Below, in pieces: positions 40,491-51,932 of a stretch of DNA of 64,000 bases. Below the pieces are notes generated by a model. The model worked only from the letters and a program-made list of their open reading frames with translations. It was not told the DNA's origin and did no database searches. Location: NCBI GenBank assembly GCA_014218235.1, contig CM024766.1:50867359-50931358 (forward strand). Reading direction: 5' to 3'. This DNA comes from Colocasia esculenta (Eukaryota > Streptophyta > Magnoliopsida > Alismatales > Araceae). The translations under genes were made by a program, and so were the position numbers. Position 1 is the stretch's first letter. The number at the start of each line of letters is the position of its first letter.

Positions 40491-42110
40491 ATGGACATGA
40501 ATGCTTAGGAACGACTGGTGGCAGCAATGGAGATGCTCTGCCAAGATGTGGAATTGTTTGCTCAGGCCAAAGGGAGGAGCATGTGCAGTTCAAGGAAGAG
40601 GTGCTGAACCTGACTACGGGCGCATTCCTGGCAGGAAATCCTCGTGCATCCTTGGAAATCATGTCCCAGATTATGAGTAATTTAGACAGTTTGAAGCTGG
40701 ACAGGACATGCTGCTCTACCAAGTTGAAGGTTATTGGGAAGTGCTTTTAGAAGCAGCAAGGGAGCTGTACCATGGGTCAGGGGAGATCAGCAACCAGCTG
40801 TGGAGTCCGTTGTTCAGAATTAAAGTTAGTTAGAAAATGAGGAACTCACTTTTTGTAACCTCTCTTTTTGGTTAAGTTGGGATTGTATATGTAACTCACA
40901 TGTATATGTGAGGAGAGAGGTTAAAGGATGTTGATGTGTTGTAATTATTTCGGCTTATTAGGACTGTTGTAAATAGTATGCGGTATGAATAGGGATGTTA
41001 ATTGAATGTAAATATTTTGACTAGTTAATGAAAAGTGGTGTGTTATGTAAAACTTGATGTTTGTATGAGATGAATGTAAGTATGGTTTGGTTATGGTATT
41101 AATGTATGCATGTTGGATGTCTCTGATACTTGTTCAAATTAATCAGGATTGAAGTGATGCAAATTGGAAGAAGATGGAAAGCTCAATGCACGATTTGACA
41201 TGTGTAATGAGGACTGTGGCCAAGAACAACAGCCACAATGGAACAAGTTTGTTTAAAGATTTCCGAAGTTTGGATCCTCCGAGATTTGCAGGTAGTACGG
41301 ATCCGGATTAGGCTGAGAGTTGGTTAAAGGATATTGAGAGAATCGTTAAAGTGATCTGATGTACGAAGAGAAAAGATACATTTGGCAACATTTCATTTAG
41401 ATCGTGATGCCCGAGCAGGGGGGAATTGGTGGAGTCTACTCTAGAGGACTAGAACCAGTTGATTGGGAAGAGTTTGTGGAGTTGTTTAATGATCAATATT
41501 TTTCCGAGGTAGTTCAGGAGAGGAAAGCTAAAGAGTTGCTGGATTAAAGCAACTCAGAATGTCGGTGTCGGAGTACGAGGCACAGTTTTCCCTATTATCC
41601 AAGTATGCTCCTCATTTAATAGCTACAGAAAAATTGAAAGCGAAGAGATTTATGAACGGTCTGCGACCAAATTTCATTACGCAGCTAACACCCCATTTGA
41701 TCACTACATATTCTGAAATGGTTAAAAGATCATTGGCGTTAGAAGATACCAACGATAATGTTGAGAAAATTAGAGGAAGGTCTGGTGAGGGTTCTTCTGA
41801 CCGTAAAAGGAATTTGAGTCGGGGAATGCCCCTAAGGTTCAGCAGTTCACTAAGAAAGCAGGGAAAGCCTAGTTGGAAACAAGGATGTGTGTAAGCATTG
41901 CAACCTCAATGGACACAAGACTGAGAACTGTTGGCGTAGGTTGGTGCTTATCTCCGATGTGGAAGTACTCAACATCGGATTCCGGACTATCCTATGATAA
42001 AGAACGCACCAACAGACCCGAACCCCCGAGCCAAGCAAGGACGTTTACAAGCTGTTCAAGAAGTGGAACCCAAATCTCCGCAAGAAGGCGGACTTATAGA
42101 GGTACACTAC
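40491..42110 (+). pseudogene. gag: Gag of Gypsy Z, decayed
   Basis: The start ATG 40491 reads MDMNA then TAG, and continues ERLVAAMEMLCQDVELFAQA. 40600-41150 is AT-rich with no coding signal and may be an insertion or degraded intron-like segment. From 41250 the Gag core appears in pieces: FRSLDPPRFAGSTDPD, the open frame 41559-41894 (MSVSEYEAQFSLLSKYAPHL, then KRFMNGLRPNF) and a zinc knuckle CKHCNLNGHKTENC near 41885. Multiple frameshifts and stops. The Gag type resembles that of Gypsy G. Confidence 0.78.
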
Positions 42111-42571
42111 TAGTAAACTCAAAACCGCATATGTATTATTTGATTTAGGAGCTACAATTCTTTCATTAGCTATGAGTTTTCTAGATCATTGGAATGCAAC
42201 CAGTTTTACTACCTACAATGTTGGAGGTTGCAACTCCTTTAAGTGAGGGTAAGAAACTTAAAGAATATTACCCTGCTAGTCAGATTTTAGTCAAAGAACA
42301 TAAATTTCCAGGTGATTTGATATGTCTTGAGGTGTGGGATTATGATATAATTCTTGGGTAGATTGGCTATCTAAACATCATGCAAATCTAGATTGTCAAT
42401 TAAGACAAGTAACTTTTCTGGGTAAAGAAGTTTACTCTATGACTTTTGATAAACCCCGTACAAGAAGAATACCATAATCTCGGCAGTTAAAGCTTGTAAG
42501 CTAGTACAAAAAGGTTGTCAAGGGTATTGGCTTCTGTGATACTAATTAATCAGAACACCACTGGGTTGAAG
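42111..42571 (+). pseudogene. pol: Protease region of Gypsy Z
   Basis: Pieces read YVLFDLGATILSLA (the catalytic DTG changed to DLG), then an ILGVDWL-like block with SKHHANLDCQLRQVTF. This is the aspartic protease and its connection to RT. It is interrupted by several stops and ends at the solo LTR insertion. Confidence 0.65.
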
Positions 42572-42576
42572 GATAT
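42572..42576. repeat. Target-site duplication GATAT, left
   Basis: GATAT here and at 45244-45248 flank the solo LTR Z exactly. Confidence 0.85.
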
Positions 42577-45243
42577 TGTAACGCCCCAAAAATTTAAAGT
42601 GTTAAGAAAATATGAATATGTGGTTATAATACATTAGGATTGTTATTAATTGAGATAATTAGATTTTGGGATTAATTAGTAGTAATGTATGTTACCCCAG
42701 TGTCGTACACAGAGGTGCGCACTCCCACAGGGCGACACCGAAAAACGACAACGAAATATAAATCCGAGAACACCATAAATTTAGAAAAATGTGGAGATCT
42801 CAGAAATATAAATATTCAAATTTTCAGCATGCGGACTTCGAGGATAAGTCGACTCGACTATTTTTCGGTGATTTCACCTAGTGTAAAATAAAATAAGAAT
42901 TAAATAAAAATCACCACATTAGCAAAACCATTATATTAGTCTATGGTTAAAATTTCAAGACAAATGGATACCATTTGAATCTGTTTATATCAAGCTTAAT
43001 GGGCCAGTCGAATTATTTGGCAATTACGGTTGGGATTTTCTTGGAATTTTGTGATGCTTACGTGTTGGGTGTTGAGAACGCCAAAACACGTTGGTAGGAG
43101 CTTACCAAGTTAACCCCCAGCTGTAACTTGTGGGTTATGCTTGTAACCCGTGTCACATGGTAAAAGCCCATGGTTTTTTACCATGACACATTAACCATCG
43201 ACGTGTTGCGATGCATGGAGACCTTTGGGGTTATAAAAAACACCCCAATATCCTTCGTACCTATCTTTCTCAACCTTTCCACTGTTATGCTGCTGCTGTG
43301 TTTGCACAATTCTTGAGTTAGATACGTAGCTGGAACTACTGTCCTTGTGTTTGCCACCCTTATCCTTGCTCGAGCTGGCGCTGGAGCTGCTGCAGGGGAT
43401 GTTGTGAAGCTAGCAAAGCAGACCTGGGAGGATTCAACTACTCTCTCCTTACTGTTGGCAACTTCCTCAGCTGCTCTACGTTGGGCTCTTGGGGAATTTA
43501 ACGTCAGGAGAAGGTTGGCTAGTCATAGAGGTAGGATTCTCTTCCTACTCTTCACCTATTCATCTTACATTTCGACATAGTTTAGGTAATGTAAGTGATC
43601 CTTTACCACGTGTGTGCTATTTTCCAGACTTGGAAAGTAGTTCCTGCCAAGAATGAACCATCATCATGACTAAATTTGTGTTTGATTATAGGAGATCACC
43701 CATCATTCTTTTTCATTCCCAACATGTCTCAAATCTGAAATCATATCAATTTTCCTGGTAGTGTAGACGAAAACCATAACGGTTCTTTTCCTTCGTGAGA
43801 TTGATTCATTGAGAGTCCATGGAGGTCTCAAGTGAGTGTACTTGATAAGTGATTAATGGAAAAGAGAAGAAAGTTCTAAGAGAAGTGCTTTCCCATTCAA
43901 TTTCCCTTGAGCTTAGTTTTTTGCTAATCATCCATGTGATTTATATTCCATGATCTTCCTTCTATCTTCCTGTCATGTTACATTGAGTTATAAAACTGAA
44001 ATCATACTTGTTCAAAGTCCTAATCATGTTAGGAATGATAGAAGAGTTTGTTAGTACAATTTCTAGTCGATTTGAATCGATTTTTGAAAGTTTGCACTGA
44101 ATCTGTCGACAGACAAGCTTCTGCCTGTCGACAGGATCCTTACTCCAAAACCCAGAAATCACCACCTGTGTGGGCTATCGACAGCCCATTACTGGCTGTC
44201 GATAGATGCATACAGAACTGAAGTTCTGTCTCTGGAAACCAACCCTGTCGACAACAAGCTTCTGTCTGTCGACAGGTACTGACAGGGTCATGTTTCCAGC
44301 ACTTGTTTTGCTCCATCCTTGGTGCAAATCTTACCCAATTGTTCCAACTAATAGTCCACCTAAGTCTTGTGGTTTTACCCCCTAAACACCTATTAAAACC
44401 AGTCATGTTACCCTTCTTTGTACCATGAATCATTTCTTCAAAGTTCCGAACAAAAGACCTTGAAGGATTATCAATTTCTGAAATCAGTAAGGAAACAGAG
44501 TTCCTTCACTCTTGTGTGTAAACTTTAAATGAATCCTTGTGTATCCTTGACTCATTACAGTGATGAGTGTGTGATGATGACAATTTTTGAGTCTCGGACT
44601 CATTTAAGAATTATGCCTGGCAAATAAGGGCTAGTTCAGTCCTGGGGAGCGCCCGAATTCATCAGTGGCCGCGCGGGGGTGATAAGGACATGTGGATGTT
44701 GGCATACATCAATTGTGTTGATTAGTCATCATATCATGCTTGTGTGTGTGGAAATATGTTTAGTTTAAAATTTAAGTATCATTCTGAGTGATTAACTTGC
44801 TTCTAAAAAGGTTCTTTCCCATTACATACTATTGATTTGTCTTGCTTGTTCATTATCTTGAACACTCCATGTCAGAAATCTATATCGTCTTACCTTGAAT
44901 ATATGCATCTGAATCCTTTTGAATTAAAGGAATGAATCCTACTGGGCTAGTTAGCTCATTCAATTTAACATTTTCAGGTGAACAAGATGGAGATATTACT
45001 TAAGGGGGCTTGGTGCTGAGAGGACCATCTTATGGCAAGGAGTGCAGTCACTTTTTGCTTTCTTAATTGATAGAATGGGAATGTAATAGGCTATAGTTTA
45101 CTTTGCTTGTTCCTCATTCAGACGACAATGAGGAATACTATGTAATAAGTTCCGCTAAACACATTGTTTATATACAACGTTATGTTTGTTCTTGTAATTA
45201 ATATCTGTCATATTCAGTAATGTAATTTTGCTAGAACGTGACA
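42577..45243 (+). repeat. Solo LTR Z inserted in the pol of its own family
   Basis: This 2667-bp TG...CA LTR starts TGTAACGCCCC and ends GAACGTGACA. It is flanked by GATAT and has no internal region, so it is a solo LTR left by recombination. A TATA box (TATAAAAA) is at 43232-43239. TGTCGACAG words are at 44100-44280. Small frames within (43347-43580, 44140-44433) have no family match. Confidence 0.92.
43232..43239 (+). promoter_or_regulatory. TATA box of the solo LTR Z
   Basis: TATAAAAA follows GGGGT and is conserved at the equivalent place (54014-54020) in the 3' LTR of Gypsy Z. Confidence 0.6.
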
Positions 45244-45248
45244 GATAT
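45244..45248. repeat. Target-site duplication GATAT, right
   Basis: The second copy of the 5-bp duplication flanking the solo LTR Z. Confidence 0.85.
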
Positions 45249-45545
45249 TCCGGTAGTAATAGAATTTCTTGATGTTTTTCAGAAGAATTACCTAGTTTAC
45301 CACCTAGTAGAGAGGTAAACGTTTCAATTGAATTGGTACCAGGAGCCACAGCAATTTCAAGAACATCATATAGAATGTCAATGGAAGAGTTGAAGGAATT
45401 AAAAAGCATTGATGGAATTGATAGAGAAAGGATTTATTAGACCCAGTACATTACCCTGGGGTGCTAGTGTTATTTGTTAAGAGAGGATGAGACTATGCGA
45501 TTATGCATAGATTATAGACAATTGAATCAGCTAACCATTAAGAAT
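45249..45545 (+). pseudogene. pol: Gypsy Z RT, N-terminal part
   Basis: In shifting frames this reads LPSLPPSREVNVSIELVPG-like, YRMSMEELKEL, EKGFIRPSTLPWGASVLFV and MRLCIDYRQLNQLTIKN, the conserved start of a Gypsy RT. It is cut at LTIKN by the LINE derivative and resumes at 47939 with KNKYPLPRID. Confidence 0.85.
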
Positions 45546-47938
45546 GGGATCGTAGAGAGAAGGTCTGGTCTTTCTGGTCGCCCTCCTTTGGGGGTGGCGA
45601 CCATGGCCCCCATGGGGGGGGGGGGGGGGGAGGGGGGGGGGCGTCCCCCCTCCTCCCCTCTTGTTTCTGCAGATCAAACTGGTCCCTCCACCCCTCTACG
45701 ATCCCCTCCTGTAACTACTGTCCTGTTTGCCCCCCCCCCCCCCCCCCCCCCCCGCTGGTCGTGGCCAGCCCTAGGGTGCGATTCTTCTGTAGGAGCTGCT
45801 CTGCTGGGCTGGGGCAAGCTGCAACGACTGGATCTACTACTGCTGGTGGTCCTGCTCAACAAGCCTAACCCAGCTGCAAGGACACGACCTCCCTTCTTCA
45901 GGAGCTGCTCTGCTGGGCCGTGGACAACCTGCATCGGCTGGATCTGCTACAGCTGCAAGGACACGATCCCCCCTCCCAGTGGGCATGTTGTCTCGACAGG
46001 AACTGCCTCTCCCCATGCTGTGGCTATCAAGACCTTTGCACAGGACGTCCTGGGTTCTCTCATGCTGAAGAAGCTTCCCCTGTCCATCCATCCCCCAGCT
46101 CGAACTGACCTTGGGGAACGGCGGCTTTCTTCACCAGTGAGGAAATCAAAATTTCCTGCTCTCCCCTGGAATCTGCAGTGATAGCTCGAACCCCCTTGGG
46201 TCGTCCCCCATTCCAGGAAATCAGATTTGTGCACAAGGATGACTATCTGCAGGTCCTTCTGAAGGAGTCAATGTTCATCCAGGGGAGGCCTCAAGTTCTT
46301 CAAATGGTCAGTTTAACTTTCCCCGGAAGAAGACTCTCCCTTAGTCCCAGTCTAGCTGGAGCTTCCTGGGCTTCCAGCAAACTTTTATAATGATGTAATG
46401 CTTCGATCCATTGTGGGGAGCCTTGGACCTGTCCTCAAAATTGACAAGAACTCCACAGATCTAACGCGCATTCAAGCTGCTCGAGTCAATGTCGATGAAT
46501 GTATCCAAGAATTTCCCGAAAAGGATTTGGATTGGCATGGGTTCGGAGGGTTTCTGGCAACCACTGGTGTATCCCCAACCTCCAATGTTCTACCTATCAT
46601 GTAAACGTATTGGCCATGTGCACTCTAAGTGCAAAAGGAACCCACCCACTGGCCAGCACACATGTTCCTGCAATTTTTGCACCCCGGAAACCTGAAACCA
46701 AGCATGCTTGGTGCCCAGTTCCTACCACTGGTACTATCCCTGTAACCACGGGTATTCAGATGGACAATCGTCAACAATGGGTGCTGCATCTAACACTGCC
46801 CATCACCTGCTCGAGAAGGTGCCCAATCAGCAGCCACCCACTGAACTGATGAGGGATTCCCACCCAGAAGTCCATGCAGTTGTGCCACATGACACAATCT
46901 CTTATGCTGCTGCAGATGGAGATCATGACACTGCCTCTTCACTGGGCCTTTCAACCAGTCCAGCAGTTGAAGGCCTAAGAGAAACACCTGCTGCGGTGTT
47001 TGATCCTCAGCAGCCCGATGACCAAAATACATCTGCCCCTGTTGTTCCTGCCCCGGTGCATTCTGCAGATGCACACATCATCAGCCGGGGGGGAGTGCAG
47101 TCCAAATGTCCGATGAAGTGCCAGATGCCCCCTGTAGAGAGTCTTGTGTAGAGCAGTGCATGAGATGCCACTGCCATCCACACCTGTGCATGCTGCCCCC
47201 ATAGCAGTTACCCAGCAGCAAGCAGCCCCTGTTGCACATAAAACTAAGGGGATATCACCTTCAATTCTGAATGCTACAGCTCCCCCGTGGACCACTCCGC
47301 AATCCTCTGATCAGCAAGACTCTTCAGCTGAAGCCACGCCCTCCAACCCCAAGATCAAGGGCGCTGCACCACTGGGCACCCCATCAGGGGTGGAAGCCTA
47401 GGCGTCTCCATCTGCACCCCGGATGTCCTTCGCTGAAGCACTACGAAAGAAAACCAAGAAAGGTGAGATTTGCATGAATACAACTAAACCACCGCCCCCG
47501 CCTTTCCCAACTGCAGCTCCCCCTCAACCCGGAGTGAAGGGACCAGCCAGCGGCCATGTGATATGTCTCCCGTGCAATACAATATCAGCAGTGCCCTGGG
47601 CATCGAAGCTGAGGAAGTGGACTTGTTGACTTACACAATAATTGGGTTGGCCGCACTCGTAGCACTGTAATTCGAAGCATAGATTCTGACGAGGAGTTGA
47701 GTACTTTGAGGATTGATTTTTCTTTTTGTTTGGGCTGATGTTTCATGTAATTGTAACCCCTCTGCGAAGGAGTCTCTAGTATGTGCCCCCTTGTTCCGAT
47801 ATTCCCACTGTCCCAGCTACCCCGCAGCCCCCGCGGTCCATGTATCCTTTTACTTTATGCTTTTTCAAATAATGAAAATGACCAGCTGATCACGACTATG
47901 GAGGCTCACTCCATTGTCGTATCCAATTGAAAAAAAAA
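45546..47938 (+). mobile_element. ORF1-only LINE derivative
   Basis: A 2.4-kb insertion in the RT gene ends in a 10-A tail. It is flanked by a degraded 13-bp target-site duplication (AACCATTAAGAAT at 45533-45545; AACCTTAAGAAT at 47938-47949). It encodes a LINE ORF1-type protein but has no endonuclease, RT or RNase H. 47640-47938 is a 3' untranslated region ending AATAATGAAAATGACC shortly before the A tail. Confidence 0.82.
45603..47400 (+). pseudogene. LINE ORF1 (DUF4283-type, zinc knuckle), broken
   Basis: It begins near ATG 45603. The N-terminus is rich in Gly/Pro because of G- and C-runs (17 G, A, 10 G at 45614-45641; 24 C at 45730-45753). The DUF4283-like region, in two frames, includes SLFIQGRPQVLQ-like text and, at 46398-46604, MLRSIVGSLGPVLKIDKNST and ARVNVDECIQEFPEKDLDWH. 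A zinc knuckle near 46600 (CKRIGHVHSKC) lacks its first Cys (Tyr instead). A low-complexity Pro/Ala/Thr tail follows to 47400. ORF1 proteins bind the LINE RNA. At least four frameshifts. Confidence 0.72.
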
Positions 47939-48750
47939 ACCTTAAGAATAAGTATCCGCTTCCTAGAATTGATTATCTATTTGATCAACTGTCTGGAGCC
48001 CAGTATTTCTTAAAAATTGATCTTAGATTTAGGTATCATCAATTGAGGATTCAAGAAGAGGACATCCACAAGATAGCTTTTCGAAGTAGATATGGGCATT
48101 ATGAATTTGTAGTGATGCCATTTGAATTGACAAATGCACTGCTGCATTATGCGTTTGATGAATGAATGTGTTTAGATTATATTTGGATCAATTTGTGGTT
48201 GTGTTATTGATGACATATTAATCTACTCCAAGAGTGTGGAAGAACATGAAGCAAATTACGAATTACGTTGCAACTGTTATGAGATCATAAGTTATATATG
48301 AAGCTTTGTAAATGTGAATTTTGGTTGGAACAAGTGATGTTCTTAGGACATGTCATTTCTAGAGAGGGATTATCAGTAGATTGCTCAAAATTTGAAGGTA
48401 TACAAAAGTGGGAACAACCTAAGAACCTTACTGAAATTCAAATTTTTCTGGGTATGGCTAGCTATTACCGGTAGTTCATAATGATTTTTCTAGGATTGCG
48501 TCACCTCTCACACAACTAACTCGAAAAGGAACTGCATTTGAATGGAATGAGAGTTGTGAGCAAGCATTTCAAAGACTAAAGGAATGTTTATCGTCCTCAC
48601 CAATTTTAGCCTTGCCGGTAGAAGGGAAAACATTTGAAGTGTATACTGATGCATCAAACATCGGATTAGGATGTGTTGATGCAAGATGGAAGGGTTATTG
48701 CTTATGCATCTAGACAATTAAAGACACATTAGAAAAATACCCAGTACATG
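47939..48750 (+). pseudogene. pol: Gypsy Z RT, catalytic part
   Basis: The frame 47914-48165 reads KNKYPLPRIDYLFDQLSGAQ, YFLKIDLRFRYHQLRI and FRSRYGHYEFVVMPFELTNA (family usually 'DLRSGYHQ' and 'FGLTNAP'). After a stop, IDDILIYSK with the catalytic Asp pair lies near 48205-48235, then FLGHVISREGLSVD near 48340. Pieces of the connection and RNase H start (EVYTDASNIGLGCV) follow at 48640-48680. Several stops. Confidence 0.87.
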
Positions 48751-49163
48751 ATTTGGAATTAGCAGTGGTAGTTTTTGCTTTAAAGTTATGGAGACATTAC
48801 ATGTATGATAATCAATTCATAGTGTACTCCGATCATAAAAGTTTTAAATATTTATTTTCACAAAAAGAATTGAACATGAGACAGAGAAGATGGATGAAAT
48901 ATATTAAGGATTATAATTTTAAGATTGAATGCCATCCTGGGAAAGGTAATACTGTGACGGATGCTCTCGGGAGAAATCCTATAGCAAAGTTATTTCAATT
49001 GCAAGTCAAGAATGGAAACTTTTGGAAGAATTTTCTACACTAAGTCTGAAAGCGGAACCACAAGAAGAGAGGGGTATGATTAATACTTGACAATACAATC
49101 AGATCTGCTAAGATAAATTGGTAAACAACAAGACAATGACCCTACATTGATAGAAATCAGAGA
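48751..49163 (+). pseudogene. pol: Gypsy Z RNase H
   Basis: The open frame 48753-49043 reads MELAVVVFALKLWRHYMYDN, VYSDHKSFKYLFSQKELNMR and GKGNTVTDALGRNP, the second half of a Gypsy RNase H and its link to integrase. 49044-49163 continues in a broken state until the solo LTR K insertion. Confidence 0.87.
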
Positions 49164-49168
49164 GAAAC
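49164..49168. repeat. Target-site duplication GAAAC, left
   Basis: GAAAC here and at 51928-51932 flank solo LTR K exactly. Confidence 0.85.
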
Positions 49169-51927
49169 TGTAGTGCCCTAGAAAATTTTCTTGAATTTAT
49201 TTTTCAAATTATACTTTATTTCTGCATGAATTTGAATGCTGATTTGTGTGGAACTTGGCGTCAACATATCTTGGTGTTAAGCCCTTTTAGCGGCAAGATA
49301 GCCTGCCATTTACTTTCTGTTAACGACATACTTTTGTCGTTTATTATTTTCTGAATTTCTTAAATTTTGGGTAAGCTTGTAAACAACACTATCGATGGAC
49401 GTTTACATTGTTCCTGACGACAACCTATGTTGATGTTATGCTGACTTGCCTGTTTTTGATATTACCGTTTCGAGCAAGAGAGATCAGCCATTTTAAGAGC
49501 CTTTATGAGGCCAGATCGGTGCGTTTCGCATCCTAGGGTTAAGATCGAAGCTGACTAACGTAGGGGGAGGCCTTTATAAGACCTAGATTTCACAAATAGA
49601 TAGGTTTTCGCACTGGTTTTGAGAGAGAGAAAAGAGGGCCGAGAAAGAATGATTTTATACCAGTTCGTGTGGATTGGAGGCTTCTGAACCAAGAAGGTGC
49701 GATCAGCTACGAGATTTTGAGTTCATCCACGCAGGAGAACGTGCTTTAGTGGCTGATTGGTGCGTTTGGAAGTGGCAGGAAAGAGCTGCCTCACAGACGA
49801 GGCGGGCTTCTTCGAGCTTAGAATCGTCACTCCTATAGGAGGGTTAAAGGGAAGTTACATGGGGGTTCAGTTTAGGATATGATATATTATAAATTTATAT
49901 TTTCTGTATTTTTAAAGCATGAAAATAAACCACGGGAAGAGATAGAAGTCATGTTATTTTATGTAGGGTTTTCAGTGTTTTCTGCATTTAAGAACTTGAC
50001 GTCCATATCGTTCACCGTCAACTTCCTGTAGGCGACAGAATCGACCGCCGTCTATATCATATAGATAATATTTATTTTTTCGTCTTTACTATAAGTTAAC
50101 TGCGTTATGTGCCGCTGTCAATGTGTGTTAACGACGCTATGTGCCGCCGTTAACAACAGAGTATGTGGACGTCTACTTCAGTAAACGCCACATACCTTGC
50201 CATTAAGATTATCAATACCATATATTTCCAGAACACTAATTGATTTGTCCATATGAAATCCACGCTTGTATGAGTTTCGGCCATGTGATCTATTTTATAT
50301 AAATTCGTGATCTTTTCCTCAATGTTGTACCATGCTAATTAGTTGAATTGACAGAATTAATTTATGAGAAATAGTTACAGAAATCAAAAAATTATGGAAT
50401 TTGGCATGTGCATAGTACGTCCTCATTCTGAATTTCAGTCAAAATTTTGGAATTTTTTCACATGTGTACCTACTGTAATAAATTTCCAAATAGTAGATAT
50501 CATGTAGAAATTGAATAAAATGAGAATATGTGCATGAATGAATGAGTTGCAATTAGCACCATGATAGAGATCTGTCTTATAGTGAAATTGAATTGCAGAA
50601 CTGAAAGAGACATGCCATAGGTTAGTGCATTGACATATGTTAGAATTACATGAAATATAAATTAAAAGATCTCATACATGTTAATGCATACATTGAAATG
50701 AAATAGCCAATAAAGACATTGCTATTATAGAGATTCCTAGAAGGAACTACACCATGGATGCCCCTATGGTAATGGTTCACCTACATGTAAATGATCTATT
50801 GAATCCGTGGGCAACGGATTGAAATTTGGAGGTAGACAAGTTCTACTGGTTAAGGTGGGAAGGACTTTCCCCGGTTTTGCACAAATACCATGACTTCATC
50901 ACTGCATTGCCTAGGTGATAAGTGAATGTTAAATGACTACTGATCTCTATTATAGTGCGGGCTATGTCATCGCAATTAATTGAAAATGTCTACATGTCTA
51001 CATGACCTACATGCTATATGTTACATGCTACATGCCTACATGATAAAAGTCTACATGAAAAAGTGATACATGATTACATGTTACATGATCTACATGTCAT
51101 TGTTTTACATGTTACATGAATTACCTGTTAATTGTTATGTAAGAGAATTATTACATGTTAAAGGATAAATTGTTACATAATGACTATTGCATATTGCGTA
51201 ATGTAGAATAAGGCTTTAATTGAAATGATTTACATGTTACATGACAATAAATAGATTCCATGATAAGAATGATTACATGCTATATGTAGGAACTTCTGAA
51301 TTAATTGTTAAAGAATAAGATGTGAATTTTATGCATTACATGACATGTTCCATTCCATGATAATTAGAAGTGTTATGAAATATGCGATTGCCAATGGACT
51401 TAGAAATATGTTAGTAGAAAAAGTCTGTGTTACCAATGATGTGAATGATATTATACTACCATGCTTTCAAATCTATTATTCCCTTAACATCTTGAACTGT
51501 CTTTCATGTAAATTGCTGAGTCTTTAGACTCATACTTGCTTAACAATTTCAGGAGAACCAGAGGATACTAAGGAGTTAGTGCACTCTAACTTAGAGAGCG
51601 AGAGGATGTGGAGACTTACATTGGTTGAGAGATTTTAGAGTGACTCTTGTATGTGAGGACTATATGTATTTTCCTTTATGCATTTGGGCTATGAATGTAA
51701 TAAATTCGAGACTATTGTCATTTCTCTTTATGCACTAGACTTTATAATTGAGTATAATGTTGTTTACCATCAGCTAGTTCCATATTCTGTTGCTTATTAT
51801 TGGAATCGAATATCATTTGTGTATATCTCAACCTGTACCCTCAAATGTTGGATTTATTCCACTATAATACCTCTGTTAGATCCAATGTGAGTTGGTGAAC
51901 TGTACTGGGTCTAAGAGGGGCGTTACA
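49169..51927 (+). repeat. Solo LTR K (Gypsy-type)
   Basis: This 2759-bp segment starts TGTAGTGCCC and ends GGGGCGTTACA. It is flanked by GAAAC and interrupts pol between RNase H and integrase. TATA-like TTTATAAG lies at 49573-49580. Short inverted repeats around GTTAACG/CGTTAAC and AACGAC/GTCGTT fill 49250-50215. A TACATG-rich stretch is at 50988-51125. No genes; the frames at 51345-51890 lack any hallmark. Confidence 0.92.
50988..51125 (+). repeat. TACATG-rich stretch in LTR K
   Basis: About a dozen copies of ACATG at short irregular intervals make a degenerate microsatellite. Confidence 0.7.
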
Positions 51928-51932
51928 GAAAC
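51928..51932. repeat. Target-site duplication GAAAC, right
   Basis: The second copy of the duplication flanking solo LTR K. Confidence 0.85.

Noticed and set aside
45474..46181. A 235-aa frame joining RT (LCIDYRQLNQLTIKN) to Gly/Pro-rich sequence
   Set aside because: It simply reads across the LINE insertion point at 45545; not a natural fusion gene.
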